Assembly (NCBI RefSeq): GCF_003259375.1
Contig: NZ_QLLN01000007.1
Span: 124,001 to 188,000, forward strand
Length of the DNA stretch: 64,000 bases
Source: Arenibacter echinorum
GTDB taxonomy: Bacteria > Bacteroidota > Bacteroidia > Flavobacteriales > Flavobacteriaceae
Direction: 5' to 3'
The notes under the pieces were generated by a model that had not been told where the DNA came from, did not search any database, and saw nothing but the letters and a program-made list of their open reading frames with translations. Position 1 is the first letter of the stretch. Every line of letters begins with the position of its first letter. Position numbers and translations under genes: made by a program. Below are positions 37,303-46,281 of the stretch, in pieces.

Positions 37303-37584
37303 TTATGCGTACTGGCACAAATAGGAAGTCTGACCCACAGATTTTACCTTAAAAGAAGTGTTGGCACCAACCTTAAAGGAAGTTCCGGCCTTAAAGGATT
37401 TCCATTCGGTTTCCCCGGGCAACAAAGCAATTAATTCCCCTTCAACCACAATCATATTTTCCTTGGACGATGTGCCAAATTCGTACTCACCTGGTTCCAT
37501 TACCCCAATAGTCGATTTTCCTGTAGCCGAGGTATACCCTAACGATTTTACCGTTCCATCAAAATATTCGTTGTTCGAGATCAT
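37303..37584 (-). CDS. ppnP: Pyrimidine/purine nucleoside phosphorylase
   Basis: This 93-residue cupin-like protein belongs to the PpnP (YaiE, formerly DUF1255) family, which cleaves nucleosides with phosphate to a base and ribose-1-phosphate. The family pattern is clear: N-E-Y-F-D-G-x-V-K-S-L near the N-terminus, then G-V-M-x-P-G-E-Y-E-F near residue 28. E-G-E-L, then F-K-A-G-T-S-F-K-V near 64, and a C-terminal Y-L-C-Q-Y follow. The full length matches the family norm. It is cytoplasmic and acts in nucleoside salvage. A promoter-like element stands 26 bases upstream. Confidence 0.93.
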   Translation of the reverse strand: MISNNEYFDGTVKSLGYTSATGKSTIGVMEPGEYEFGTSSKENMIVVEGELIALLPGETEWKSFKAGTSFKVGANTSFKVKSVGQTSYLCQYA

Positions 37585-37922
37585 AAATTTTCTTTTATCA
37601 AATAGGTCGCAAATATAAAGAAAGGAAGTTCAGAATAGCAATATCCACTATTTTTTAAACCTGCCAAGCTACTATTTTAGCTTAAACAATTTCGATCCTT
37701 AATAATACTACAAATAACTACATTCTTATTATTGGTCATACATTATAAAGACCATTTTTGAAGTTATTTGGATTTTAAATGTTGTTGGCCAATTGGTTAT
37801 TCAGGCGTACCCCGATTACAGCAAGTAGACGCAAAAATTTAAACGCTCCGTAACAACACAAAAATTTCCTACTTTTAAACAAGCAAAACCATAAAATAGA
37901 GAATCGATTAAAGAAAATAAGA
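37585..37922. other. Intergenic region with one promoter-like box
   Basis: The only element I can point to is TATATTTG on the minus strand (37610-37617), an exact TAnnTTTG match placed to drive ppnP. A matching -33 TTTG is not clear. The rest of this 338-base divergent gap is AT-rich and holds no gene or repeat. Confidence 0.5.
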
Positions 37923-39002
37923 ATGAAATACACCTTCACTATTGTAATATTACTGTCAACAATCTGCCTATGCTCATATACTTACATACCAAAAACAACC
38001 TCTGTAAGTATCCATGGGGAGCAGTTCTACATCAATAATCAGATAACCTATAAAAATAGACATTGGAAAGGCAATAAAATTGAAGGCTTACTTTTAAATT
38101 CTCGAATGGTACAAGGAATATTTGACGATCTCAATAACGATACTCGGGATAATTTTAAATATCAGGATTCGGATAAATGGGACGCACAGAGGAATACCAC
38201 AGAATTTGTAAACGCCATGGAGGACTGGAAGGCCCATGGATTGTTATCCTTCACCCTTAACCTACAAGGAGGAAGTCCGTTGGGCTATGGCAATCACGGG
38301 TGGATCAACTCCACATTCGACAGTTTGGGCAATCTAAGGGAAGATTACCTGAATAGACTTGAAAAAATATTGAATAAGTCCAATGAACTGGGCATGGTAG
38401 TTATATTGGGCTATTTTTATTTTGGCCAGGACGAACAATTAAAAGATGAACAGGCTGTAGTAAATGCCGTTGATAATATAACCAATTGGATTTTAGAGAA
38501 AAGCTATAAAAACATACTTATAGAGATAAACAACGAATGTGATATTAAATATGATCACGCCATTTTACAACCGCAAAGAGTAGCAGAACTAATAAAGCGG
38601 GTTCAAGACATAAGTGGACATAAGCTTTTGGTGAGTACTAGTTATTCAGGAAATAAAATTCCCTCTTCCGAAATTATTGCTTCCTCAGATTTTGTGTTGT
38701 TACATGGAAACGGAGTAAAAGATCCGGAAAGAATAAAAGAAATGGTGGCCTTAGTTAGACAATCCGAAAGTTATTCTGCAAAGCCCATTCTATTCAATGA
38801 AGACGATCATTTTGATTTTGATAAGGAGTCCTATAATTTTCTATCTGCCACAGAATCATACGCTTCATGGGGTTACTTCGATTTTATAATGAAAGGAGAA
38901 GATTACACCGCTGGATTTCAAAGTGTCCCGGTGAACTGGACTATTAGTTCTGATCGAAAAAAGGCTTTTTTCAACAAACTAAAGGAAATAACGGGGTATT
39001 AG
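37923..39002 (+). CDS. Secreted GH-A clan glycoside hydrolase (GH5-like)
   Basis: This is a 359-residue exported protein (signal about 1-20) predicted to fold as a (beta/alpha)8 barrel. The likely acid/base is the glutamate of I-E-I-N-N-E-C-D near residue 204, preceded by asparagine as in clan A. The likely nucleophile is the glutamate of I-L-F-N-E-D-D near 284. Other barrel strands are visible as V-V-I-L-G-Y-F-Y and F-V-L-L-H-G-N-G. Length and layout resemble cellulase-superfamily (GH5-type) enzymes, but I cannot place it in a numbered family. An SGNH-like secreted protein follows 218 bases downstream on the same strand, so the two may act on the same glycan. Confidence 0.8.
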   Translation: MKYTFTIVILLSTICLCSYTYIPKTTSVSIHGEQFYINNQITYKNRHWKGNKIEGLLLNSRMVQGIFDDLNNDTRDNFKYQDSDKWDAQRNTTEFVNAMEDWKAHGLLSFTLNLQGGSPLGYGNHGWINSTFDSLGNLREDYLNRLEKILNKSNELGMVVILGYFYFGQDEQLKDEQAVVNAVDNITNWILEKSYKNILIEINNECDIKYDHAILQPQRVAELIKRVQDISGHKLLVSTSYSGNKIPSSEIIASSDFVLLHGNGVKDPERIKEMVALVRQSESYSAKPILFNEDDHFDFDKESYNFLSATESYASWGYFDFIMKGEDYTAGFQSVPVNWTISSDRKKAFFNKLKEITGY

Positions 39003-39220
39003 GGAAAGGTAAATCCAATAAAAGCTTAATAACTATTTCCGGATGTAGGAGGAATTTCAACATCACAAATCGACTTTATTACCGTAATAATAGGAATTGT
39101 CAATAAGTGAATTACCCCACTTTAGAAGATTATACTAATAGTACCAAAATGTCAACCCCTTACAAAATAGTCAACGGCAGATCAATACTTTTTGGGAAAT
39201 ACATTTAAAAACAGGCAATA

Positions 39221-39934
39221 ATGAAAAAAAGAAGCTTAACCTTGTTACTATTGGTCACACTTTTATGGGATATTAACGCGCAAAATGAGATTGCATCCCC
39301 ATCACAATATTTGACAGAAATAAAAACAGAGCTTACCAAAAAATGGCCGGATAACCGAACCATTAATTTGGTTTTTCATGGTCATTCGGTTCCTGCAGGA
39401 TATTTTAAGACCCCAATTGTTAACACCTTGGAATCTTACCCTTTTCTAGTATTAAAAACAATAAAGGAACACTACCCGTTTGCAGTAATAAATATAATCA
39501 ATACTTCTATAGGCGGTGAGAATTCTGTTAGCGGCGCGGAACGGTTTGAAACGGAAGTACTAATCCATAAACCAGATGTTCTCTTTATAGACTACGCTTT
39601 GAACGATGTTGGAGTTGGACTTGAGAAATCCCACGAAGCTTGGAACAATATGATTTTAAAAGCGTTGGAAAAGAATATTAAAATAATACTTCTAACCCCT
39701 TCCCCCGACCAAAGAGAAAATATTTTGGAAGTTAACAATGTATTGGAACAGCACAAAAATCAGATTCGACAATTAGCCAAAGAGCACCGTGTTGGACTAG
39801 TGGACAGTTACTTACTATTTAAAGAAAAGGTAATAGCAGGCGATAGCATTTCAAAATATATGTCACAAGTAAATCATCCAAATAGGGAAGGACACCAACT
39901 AATTGCAGATGAAATTATCATATATTTTCAATAG
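39221..39934 (+). CDS. Secreted SGNH-hydrolase-like protein with altered catalytic blocks
   Basis: This 237-residue protein has a signal peptide (about 1-20) and an SGNH/GDSL fold. Block I reads F-H-G-H-S-V-P-A-G-Y, with histidine where the family usually has aspartate before the nucleophilic serine. The glycine block is I-G-G-E-N-S, and the N-D block is Y-A-L-N-D-V-G. In the last block, Q-V-N-H-P-N-R-E-G-H, glutamine takes the place of the usual aspartate three residues before histidine. It may be a carbohydrate esterase using a Ser-His dyad, or a binding protein. Its neighbour is a clan A glycosidase. Confidence 0.8.
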   Translation: MKKRSLTLLLLVTLLWDINAQNEIASPSQYLTEIKTELTKKWPDNRTINLVFHGHSVPAGYFKTPIVNTLESYPFLVLKTIKEHYPFAVINIINTSIGGENSVSGAERFETEVLIHKPDVLFIDYALNDVGVGLEKSHEAWNNMILKALEKNIKIILLTPSPDQRENILEVNNVLEQHKNQIRQLAKEHRVGLVDSYLLFKEKVIAGDSISKYMSQVNHPNREGHQLIADEIIIYFQ

Positions 39935-40046
39935 CCTAATACGGAATTAAATAAGCCTTTTTAAAGGAGAAAAAAAGATTTTAAAAAATGGTGAATTACA
40001 TTTGGGCTAAATAATTCTTCATTTACTATTAATATTGAATCGACAA

Positions 40047-41558
40047 ATGATAAATTTCTTGAACAACATGACTGTCAATCGCAATGCATCACTGGAAATA
40101 ACCAAGGAAGAGTTTAAAAATATTGGTTATCAGCTAATCGATAGGATAGCTGGATTCTTGGACACAATTGATGAGAAACCGGTTACCCCGGGAGAGGGAC
40201 CCCAAGCCCTACAAAAAATACTGGGTATTTCTTCCCTTCCGGACAACGGTAGTGATGCAAAAGATATTATTGCCAATGCCACCGATTTATTGATGAACCA
40301 TTCCTTGCTCAACGGGCATCCAAAATTTATGGGCTATATTACCTCCTCTCCTGCACCTATTGGCATGCTGGCCGATTTATTGGCGGCTTCCGTAAACCCC
40401 AATGTGGGTGCACACATATTGAGCCCCATGGCTACAGAAATTGAAAAGCAAACCATACAATGGCTGGCCGAATTTATTGGGGTTGGGCCAGACTATGGTG
40501 GAATACTGGTAAGTGGAGGAAACATGGCCAATTTTACTGCATTTTTAGCAGCGCGAACTGCCAAGGCCCCAAAAAACATTAAGAAAGATGGCCTTACTTC
40601 CACTTCAAAAAAACTATTGATCTATTGTTCAAAAACAACACATACCTGGGTGGAAAAGGCGGCTATTCTTTTTGGCCATGGTTCAAAATCTACCAGATGG
40701 ATCCCAACGGATGCCTCAAATAAAATGGATAACGATCTCTTGGAAAAAGCCATAAAAAAGGATCTGAAAGATGGTCATCAACCTTTTATGGTCGTTGGAA
40801 CTGCAGGAGATGTAAGTACGGGAGTTGTAGATAACCTAAATGGCATTGCATCTATATGCAAGACCTATGATTTATGGTTCCATATAGATGGGGCCTATGG
40901 CATACCTGCCGCTATTGTTCCAGAATTAAAACAGATGTTCCAAGGCATTAAGGAGGCAGATTCCTTAGCCCTGGATCCGCACAAATGGCTTTATAGTCCG
41001 TTGGAAGCAGGGTGCACCTTGGTAAAAAACCCCAAACACCTCACGGACACCTATAGTTCACATCCCGAATATTATAACTTTAGTAAAACTGACCATGGGC
41101 CTGCTTTGAATTTTTATGAATATGGCCTACAGAATTCTCGTGGATTTAGAGCTTTAAAAGTTTGGATGGCCTTAAGGCAAGTAGGCAGAAATGGTTATTT
41201 AAAAATGATCCAGGAGGACATTGGGTTATCCCAGTTGTTTTTCCAATTGGCAAACAATCATGAGGAATTGGAAGCTATAACCCAGAATTTGAGCATTACC
41301 ACCCTAAGGTATGTACCTTTGGGTTATGGGGATAAATCCGATTGGAATGAAAAATATTTAAACACCTTAAATGAGACCCTCCTGGATAAGCTACAACTAG
41401 GTGGCCAGGTATTTCTCTCCAACGCCATAGTAAATCATAAATATTGTTTACGTGGATGTATCGTAAATTTTAGGACCTCAATAAAAGACATTGAGGAAAT
41501 CATTGAAATTATAGCTAGGGAAGGAAAAGAAATGCATCAAAAATTAACGACAAAATAA
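40047..41558 (+). CDS. PLP-dependent group II amino acid decarboxylase
   Basis: This cytoplasmic enzyme of about 503 residues should decarboxylate an aromatic or related amino acid using pyridoxal phosphate. The cofactor lysine is Lys313 in L-D-P-H-K-W-L-Y. Upstream are T-H-T-W-V-E-K-A for cofactor stacking and H-I-D-G-A-Y-G with the aspartate that binds the pyridine nitrogen. H-P-K-F-M-G-Y-I and S-G-G-N-M-A-N-F-T-A are further family blocks. The frame stays open to a TTG at 40035, but I prefer the ATG at 40047. Another ATG at 40068 is possible. The amine product is unknown. A VOC protein and an AraC regulator follow on the same strand. Confidence 0.92.
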   Translation: MINFLNNMTVNRNASLEITKEEFKNIGYQLIDRIAGFLDTIDEKPVTPGEGPQALQKILGISSLPDNGSDAKDIIANATDLLMNHSLLNGHPKFMGYITSSPAPIGMLADLLAASVNPNVGAHILSPMATEIEKQTIQWLAEFIGVGPDYGGILVSGGNMANFTAFLAARTAKAPKNIKKDGLTSTSKKLLIYCSKTTHTWVEKAAILFGHGSKSTRWIPTDASNKMDNDLLEKAIKKDLKDGHQPFMVVGTAGDVSTGVVDNLNGIASICKTYDLWFHIDGAYGIPAAIVPELKQMFQGIKEADSLALDPHKWLYSPLEAGCTLVKNPKHLTDTYSSHPEYYNFSKTDHGPALNFYEYGLQNSRGFRALKVWMALRQVGRNGYLKMIQEDIGLSQLFFQLANNHEELEAITQNLSITTLRYVPLGYGDKSDWNEKYLNTLNETLLDKLQLGGQVFLSNAIVNHKYCLRGCIVNFRTSIKDIEEIIEIIAREGKEMHQKLTTK

Positions 41559-41659
41559 GTTAAAATCGAATCAATGGGTAAGGTCCCTACTCAAATTGAA
41601 ACCTAATAATAAACTAAATTTAACTATCATTCAATCTGCAATAAAAAAAACCTAATGCA

Positions 41660-42007
41660 ATGATAGCAAAAGACAACCACATCAACTATGTAGAGCTCAA
41701 GGCTAAAGACCTGGAAAAAATTAAAAAATTCTACACTGCAGCCTTTAATTGGACCTTTACTGATTATGGTCCCAACTATATCGCCTTTTCGGATAGTGGA
41801 TTGGAAGGGGGATTTGAAAAGACTGAAAATGATATAGTAAACGGAGTCTTAGTAGTAATGTATCACAGTAATCTTGACGCCGTAAAAAATAAAATAGTGA
41901 AAAGTGGGGGTGAAATTTCCAAAGACATCTTTTCCTTTCCGGGCGGACGCAGATTCCAGTTTAAAGACCCTTCCGGCAATGAGCTTGCAGTTTGGTCGGA
42001 ACAATAG
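41660..42007 (+). CDS. VOC-superfamily protein
   Basis: This small 115-residue cytoplasmic protein has a single VOC domain of the kind often annotated as glyoxalase/bleomycin resistance. It opens with I-N-Y-V-E-L-K-A-K-D and has F-Y-T-A-A-F-N-W near residue 26 and F-S-D-S-G-L-E-G-G-F near 48. It ends with F-K-D-P-S-G-N-E-L-A-V-W. The first metal histidine of classical glyoxalase is absent at N-Y-V-E, so metal binding is doubtful. It lies 101 bases after the decarboxylase on the same strand. Function and ligand are unknown. Confidence 0.88.
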   Translation: MIAKDNHINYVELKAKDLEKIKKFYTAAFNWTFTDYGPNYIAFSDSGLEGGFEKTENDIVNGVLVVMYHSNLDAVKNKIVKSGGEISKDIFSFPGGRRFQFKDPSGNELAVWSEQ

Positions 42008-42181
42008 TAGTTTATCATCGCTATTCTATCAACACCAGATACAAAAGGTGGATTCCAAGCAGATATCATATATCAACCTTGCTAATCCCCTAAAGATTTT
42101 GCATATTTATATATGAATTTTTTTAATTGGAAAATCTGTTACCGATAATAATTCCATATAAAATGGCCAACAGCCCACTTT

Positions 42182-42985
42182 ATGAATCCAGAAGCCATAA
42201 AAATATCGCGAATAACGAATAAGACCGTTTCAGAAAAGGAGGGAGAATATTATTCCGTTTTTTGGATTCAGAACGGAGTAAAATCTCTTGAAATAGACAA
42301 AGTTTCATACAATAATGTTTCTAATTCTATTTTCTTTCTTCACCCTAGTATAAATTGGAAAATTTCAACGGAAAATAGCACCACATCTTCCGGATATATC
42401 CTGTACTTGTCTAAAGAAACAATGGATAATCCCTTATTGAGCAAACTACATATAAATGAAATAAGACTTTTTACCACAGAGGAAATTCCCAAAATAAATT
42501 TATCCCCTGGTATTGAAAAAAGAATTCAGTCTATTTTGGAAATGCTGGATGAACTGATAGGCTCGGAACTGAACCATAAGGACGATGCCATTATTTCCCT
42601 CTTGAATACCATTTTTGTCTATTGTGATGGTCAGTGCAATATTAAATCCGTTATTTCGGAAAACGATGCAAAAAAGGCAATCGTCTATAAATTCAAAAAA
42701 CTGGTGGACCAGTGGTTCTCAAAGTACCACAAAGTAAGCGATTATGCTGATTTGCTCAATGTTTCCGACAACTATTTAAATGAATGTATAAAAGAAACCA
42801 TTGGGGTAAATGCCAAGGCGGTAATAACCGAAAAAAGAATAATGACATCGAGGCACGCTTTAAAATTTACCGACAAGACCATAAAAGAAATCTGTTTTGA
42901 AATGGGATTTTCCTCCCCTGATTATTTCAGCTATTTCTTTAAAAAACACACTGGGGTCACTCCATCTATGCTCCGAGAGAACTAA
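42182..42985 (+). CDS. AraC-family transcriptional regulator
   Basis: This DNA-binding protein of 267 residues has an N-terminal cupin-like sensing part (about 1-150). The C-terminal two-helix-turn-helix AraC domain spans about 180-265. The first helix pair reads V-S-D-Y-A-D-L-L-N-V-S-D-N-Y-L. The second reads T-I-K-E-I-C-F-E-M-G-F-S-S-P-D-Y-F, then F-F-K-K-H-T-G-V-T-P-S, which is characteristic. The N-terminal part is typical of Bacteroidota AraC proteins that respond to small ligands. It is followed after 87 bases by a cupin gene and preceded by a VOC gene, either of which could be a target. Confidence 0.93.
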   Translation: MNPEAIKISRITNKTVSEKEGEYYSVFWIQNGVKSLEIDKVSYNNVSNSIFFLHPSINWKISTENSTTSSGYILYLSKETMDNPLLSKLHINEIRLFTTEEIPKINLSPGIEKRIQSILEMLDELIGSELNHKDDAIISLLNTIFVYCDGQCNIKSVISENDAKKAIVYKFKKLVDQWFSKYHKVSDYADLLNVSDNYLNECIKETIGVNAKAVITEKRIMTSRHALKFTDKTIKEICFEMGFSSPDYFSYFFKKHTGVTPSMLREN

Positions 42986-43072
42986 AACCCGTAAAATCTA
43001 AGGATTTACCCAGTTTTTCGCATTCCCTTGCGCTACCTAATATTGTAAGTTGCTATAACTAAAAACAATATT

Positions 43073-43618
43073 ATGGACAGGAAAAAATTTTTAAAGGCAA
43101 CAGGAGTAGGATTGGGATTTGCCTTGGTCCCCGGATTGGTACAATGTCAATCATCAACTGCAGATGGCGACTATTTCGATAAATTGGAACCCAAGGTCAT
43201 TAGGGATGAAGAAGGAAATGTTTTAAATGTTATAGGGGATATACAAACACATAAACTGATTGGTAGCGAAACTGGAAACCAGATTGTGGAATGGGTAGAC
43301 AATGTAGAACCGGGGGTAGGTATACCTCCACACATCCATACCCGTGAAGATGAAATATTTAGGGTCATCAAAGGTCAGGTAGAAATAATGGTGGATGGAG
43401 CCACCACAATTTTAAATGAAGGCGACGTGGCCTTTGCCCCAAAAAACATCCCGCATTCCTGGACGGTTGTGGGCACGGAAAAGGCCAAAATGATTACCTC
43501 TGCTTTCCCTGCAGGGATAGAACATATGTTCACTGAATTATCTCAACTACCACCTGGACCCCCAGACTTTCCAATGGTAGTGGAGATCTGTGCCAAACAA
43601 GGTATTACGTTTGTATAA
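43073..43618 (+). CDS. Exported cupin-domain lipoprotein
   Basis: This 181-residue protein has an N-terminus resembling a Tat signal with one arginine replaced (D-R-K-K-F-L-K-A), followed by a hydrophobic stretch and L-V-Q-C-Q with Cys25 for lipidation. The cupin core has the metal motif H-I-H-T-R-E-D-E near 88-95. It continues with G-Q-V-E-I-M-V-D-G and then P-H-S-W near 126, giving a likely 3-His-1-Glu site. It could be a small dioxygenase, an isomerase or a binding protein. It follows the AraC regulator after 87 bases and ends before a strong terminator. Confidence 0.87.
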   Translation: MDRKKFLKATGVGLGFALVPGLVQCQSSTADGDYFDKLEPKVIRDEEGNVLNVIGDIQTHKLIGSETGNQIVEWVDNVEPGVGIPPHIHTREDEIFRVIKGQVEIMVDGATTILNEGDVAFAPKNIPHSWTVVGTEKAKMITSAFPAGIEHMFTELSQLPPGPPDFPMVVEICAKQGITFV

Positions 43619-44116
43619 TATCAGGAAAAAATAGAACGATGGTCCGACACACTTTTTAAAAAATACAACTGCGAAGGCCTAAAAACCGAATATTCTATTC
43701 ATTAAAATCGTAGTCACGCAGGCCAAAGCGCGACTACGATTTTTTACTTTTTGCCTACCCTGTCTTTACCAAATATTACGCCTTTCCAATGTACAGATTA
43801 TGTGTTGGAATGTCAGTGGAATTAAGAATTCCACATTTAGTCCAAAATAAGTTTGACAAGCAAAAAGTAGCTAAGAAGAACTTCCTCAACCCCACAAAAT
43901 ATTTAATACGTTCCTCAACTTTTCAAGGTAGATATTACGTACATTTAATAAACTATTTTTTACAATGGAAAATTGTACCTTTTACCATGACGCAGATACT
44001 ACACCAATGTAGCCATGGCATTATTATGGGGATAATTTTACCCCAAGCACATTACTAAATACCACCCTATCACCTTATTTTCAACTGGAGTAAATAAGAG
44101 ATACAATTCAATTACG
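43619..44116. other. Intergenic region with terminator, no credible gene
   Basis: Apart from the terminator at 43704-43745, nothing in these 498 bases is supported. An open frame at 43789-44058 would give 89 residues with no signal peptide, motif or clear start context, so I leave it uncalled. Confidence 0.55.
43704..43745 (+). terminator. Rho-independent terminator after the cupin gene
   Basis: A perfect 12-base stem, AAAATCGTAGTC (43704-43715) with GACTACGATTTT (43732-43743), closes a 16-base loop and runs into a T-rich tail (tttttactttttt-like). It is the strongest terminator in the window and lies 86 bases after the cupin stop. Confidence 0.9.
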
Positions 44117-44758
44117 ATGGACAGGTTAATCGAAATAATATTGCATACGGATGATGCATTATTGACCTTGGTGGCCGATAATGTTTTTAACGCCTATCTT
44201 CTACTTTTTTTTATCATCATGCTGGAGACCGGCCTTATATTCTTTCCTTTTCTACCAGGGGACGGCCTTTTATTTTCGGCTGGAGTAGTAGCCGCCTCTA
44301 CTAATTTAAACATATGGATATTGCTGGTAATACTTATTATAGCCGCCATTATCGGAAACCTTTTAAATTTTACCGCTGGAAAATATTTGGGCGAAAAGTT
44401 GGAACGAAGTAATAATTATTTTCTAAAAAATTACTTGATGAAAAACTTGCCCAAAGCGCAGAAATTTTATGACAAACACGGTGGAAGGGCCATAATTATT
44501 GGTCGCTTTTTTCCGATAATTAGAACCTATATTCCGTTTTTGGCCGGTATGGTCTATATGGAACGGCGTTTATTTTTAAAGAATACCATTATAGGGGCTA
44601 TTTTATGGATAAGCCTTTTCTTATTAACAGGTTTTTTTGTTGGTGAAATTACTTGGGTCAAAAATAATTATGGACTAATCTTCCTATCCTTAATAATAAT
44701 TACAACTTTGCCCCTGGTATTTTCATTATTTTTAAGAAGGAAATCAAATTCTAATTAA
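44117..44758 (+). CDS. DedA-family membrane protein
   Basis: This inner-membrane protein of 213 residues belongs to the DedA (SNARE-associated/VTT) family, linked to membrane lipid flipping and envelope homeostasis. F-F-P-F-L-P-G-D-G-L-L-F near residue 44 is the family's re-entrant loop. G-R-F-F-P-I-I-R-T-Y-I-P-F-L-A-G-M near 134 is its hallmark, with the two conserved arginines. Several membrane spans are visible, including a C-terminal I-F-L-S-L-I-I-I-T-T-L. The SRPBCC gene follows after 15 bases, so they are likely co-transcribed. Confidence 0.94.
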   Translation: MDRLIEIILHTDDALLTLVADNVFNAYLLLFFIIMLETGLIFFPFLPGDGLLFSAGVVAASTNLNIWILLVILIIAAIIGNLLNFTAGKYLGEKLERSNNYFLKNYLMKNLPKAQKFYDKHGGRAIIIGRFFPIIRTYIPFLAGMVYMERRLFLKNTIIGAILWISLFLLTGFFVGEITWVKNNYGLIFLSLIIITTLPLVFSLFLRRKSNSN

Positions 44759-44773
44759 TACAATCAAGTAAGC

Positions 44774-45229
44774 ATGGGATTCTATCAATTTAAAAAAGCA
44801 CAAGAAATTAATGCCAGTCTGGAAGAAGTATGGGAATTTATTTCTAACCCCTCCAATCTAAAAAAAATAACCCCGGATTATATGGGCTTTGATATCACTT
44901 CAAAAGATGTACCATCCAAAATGTACGCAGGAATGATTATAAGTTACAAGGTATCACCCTTGTTCGGAATTAAAACCACCTGGGTAACCGAAATTACCCA
45001 CTTAAAGGAAAATAGTTATTTTGTGGACGAACAAAGGGTTGGACCATACAAGATATGGCATCATCAGCATATGATACAGCCCACGGAAAAGGGGACCTTA
45101 ATGACAGATATTGTAAGCTACCAACCACCTTTGGGACTCTTGGGGAGTATTGCCAATACTCTTATTATAAAGGGAAAGCTTAACGAAATATTTGATTATA
45201 GGACCAAGGTTTTGGATGAAATATTTTAA
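44774..45229 (+). CDS. SRPBCC-fold ligand-binding protein
   Basis: This cytoplasmic protein of 151 residues has the START-like SRPBCC helix-grip fold. The N-terminal blocks I-N-A-S-L-E-E-V-W-E-F-I-S-N-P-S-N-L and the strand F-V-D-E-Q-R-V-G-P-Y-K-I-W-H-H-Q-H are typical of the cell-division-inhibitor/cyclase-like branch. No catalytic residues can be assigned. It is probably a binding protein for a lipid or hydrophobic molecule, which fits its tight spacing with the DedA gene. It is often found next to membrane-associated genes in Bacteroidota. Confidence 0.9.
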   Translation: MGFYQFKKAQEINASLEEVWEFISNPSNLKKITPDYMGFDITSKDVPSKMYAGMIISYKVSPLFGIKTTWVTEITHLKENSYFVDEQRVGPYKIWHHQHMIQPTEKGTLMTDIVSYQPPLGLLGSIANTLIIKGKLNEIFDYRTKVLDEIF

Positions 45230-45319
45230 AAAGTATATATCAATTATTTGGTGAATTAAGCTAAATTTGGGGTGTTCTGTCATCATAGTATCTGACAAAG
45301 AAATCCTAGTCAAGATGCC

Positions 45320-46010
45320 ATGAAATGGATCTTATTCATTATAAATTTTGATTTTCTTAAGTATCACTATTTTAGGATGTAAGCAAATGAATGAAAAATC
45401 CACTATAAAAATCCAAGAAGGCAAAGTAGGAATGATCGGATACGGTATGTTATCTTCTTTGGAGAGCCTTGAGGAAATTCTAGGAAGAAAATATGAAGAT
45501 TCTATCTATTGGATACATCTTAGCGGCATGCAGCGTGCTTGGAATTTTGTAGCCCCCAATAACGATCCAAATTTTCCTGCAGAATATATAAACTATGAAT
45601 CCTTTTATCTAAAAAATAATAGCGCCATACCTTACGAAAAGTCTATTTTTTTAAATATCATAGAGAATAAGGATATACGATTAAACTGTATATTGTATTT
45701 CTTAACTCATGAGGAATTGGAATTGTTTGATCAATTTGAATTAGGGTATACAAGAATTGATGTCACCGATCGTATCGAAGAACACAGTTTTGAAAACGGT
45801 AAAGTCTATGCTTACAAGGCACTGCCAGCATATGAGTACGATGCCATTAATGACGAGGACATAAGCATCATTGAACAACGTTATTTAGATTTGGTATTGG
45901 CATCCTATGATAATATGGGAAAGGAACACAAACTGGAATATGAACAATCCACATTACCCCATAACCCCAATTTGGTGGCACCTGTAATACATAAGAAGGT
46001 AAGGGAATAG
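45320..46010 (+). CDS. GGCT/AIG2-like lipoprotein, probable frameshift in signal peptide
   Basis: The main frame opens at a TTG (45348) and gives 220 residues. It resembles gamma-glutamylcyclotransferase-like proteins, with G-Y-G-M-L-S-S-L-E-S near the N-terminus and L-F-D-Q-F-E-L-G-Y-T-R near 127, whose glutamate matches the usual catalytic position. The TTG start would leave only half a signal peptide (I-F-L-S-I-T-I-L-G-C-K). An ATG at 45320 in another frame encodes M-K-W-I-L-F-I-I-N. Deleting one T from the TTTT run at 45346-45349 joins the two into a complete lipoprotein signal ending at a lipobox. I therefore mark 45320 as the ancestral start, giving about 229 residues. The shift could be a sequencing error or a real disruption. 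Confidence 0.7.
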
Positions 46011-46074
46011 TTTAAGTATAATTGCACAACAAATGCGCTAAACAGATAATTAATTTCTTTTTTCCTAAAATAAT

Positions 46075-46106
46075 AACCCCCTATGAAGTAGTCCTCAAAG
46101 GGGGTT
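46075..46106 (+). terminator. Rho-independent terminator after the GGCT-like gene
   Basis: The arms AACCCCCT (46075-46082) and AGGGGGTT (46099-46106) form an 8-base GC-rich stem with a 16-base loop, followed by tgtt. It lies 65 bases after the gene and before the convergent small basic gene. Confidence 0.7.
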
Positions 46107-46173
46107 TGTTCATCTTCTTTATGAACCAAATGAAACTGAATTAACAGGATACTTTCAAATTAACCAGCCGGCA

Positions 46174-46281
46174 TCATTTACGCTTTCTAGTCTGCTTGGC
46201 TTCCAATTTTTGCTTAATTTTCTCCTGCTTTTTTGTCTTTAAATCCACTTTTGGGGCTTTTAATGTTTTACCTCTAGCCAT
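46174..46281 (-). CDS. 35-residue lysine-rich basic protein
   Basis: A short frame from the ATG at 46281 to the TGA at 46174 encodes 35 residues, starting M-A-R-G-K-T-L-K-A-P-K and ending T-R-K-R-K. Almost half of the residues are lysine or arginine, with glutamates spaced to form an amphipathic helix (K-K-Q-E-K-I-K-Q-K-L-E-A-K-Q). Such peptides often bind nucleic acid or ribosomes. The codon use is normal, and the hydrophilic, low-complexity composition is unlike random translation of AT-rich DNA. I do not recognise a named family. Confidence 0.55.
   Translation of the reverse strand: MARGKTLKAPKVDLKTKKQEKIKQKLEAKQTRKRK

Noticed and set aside
43789..44058. 89-residue open frame on the plus strand
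   Set aside because: It has no recognisable domain, signal or leader and lies in an intergenic region after a strong terminator.
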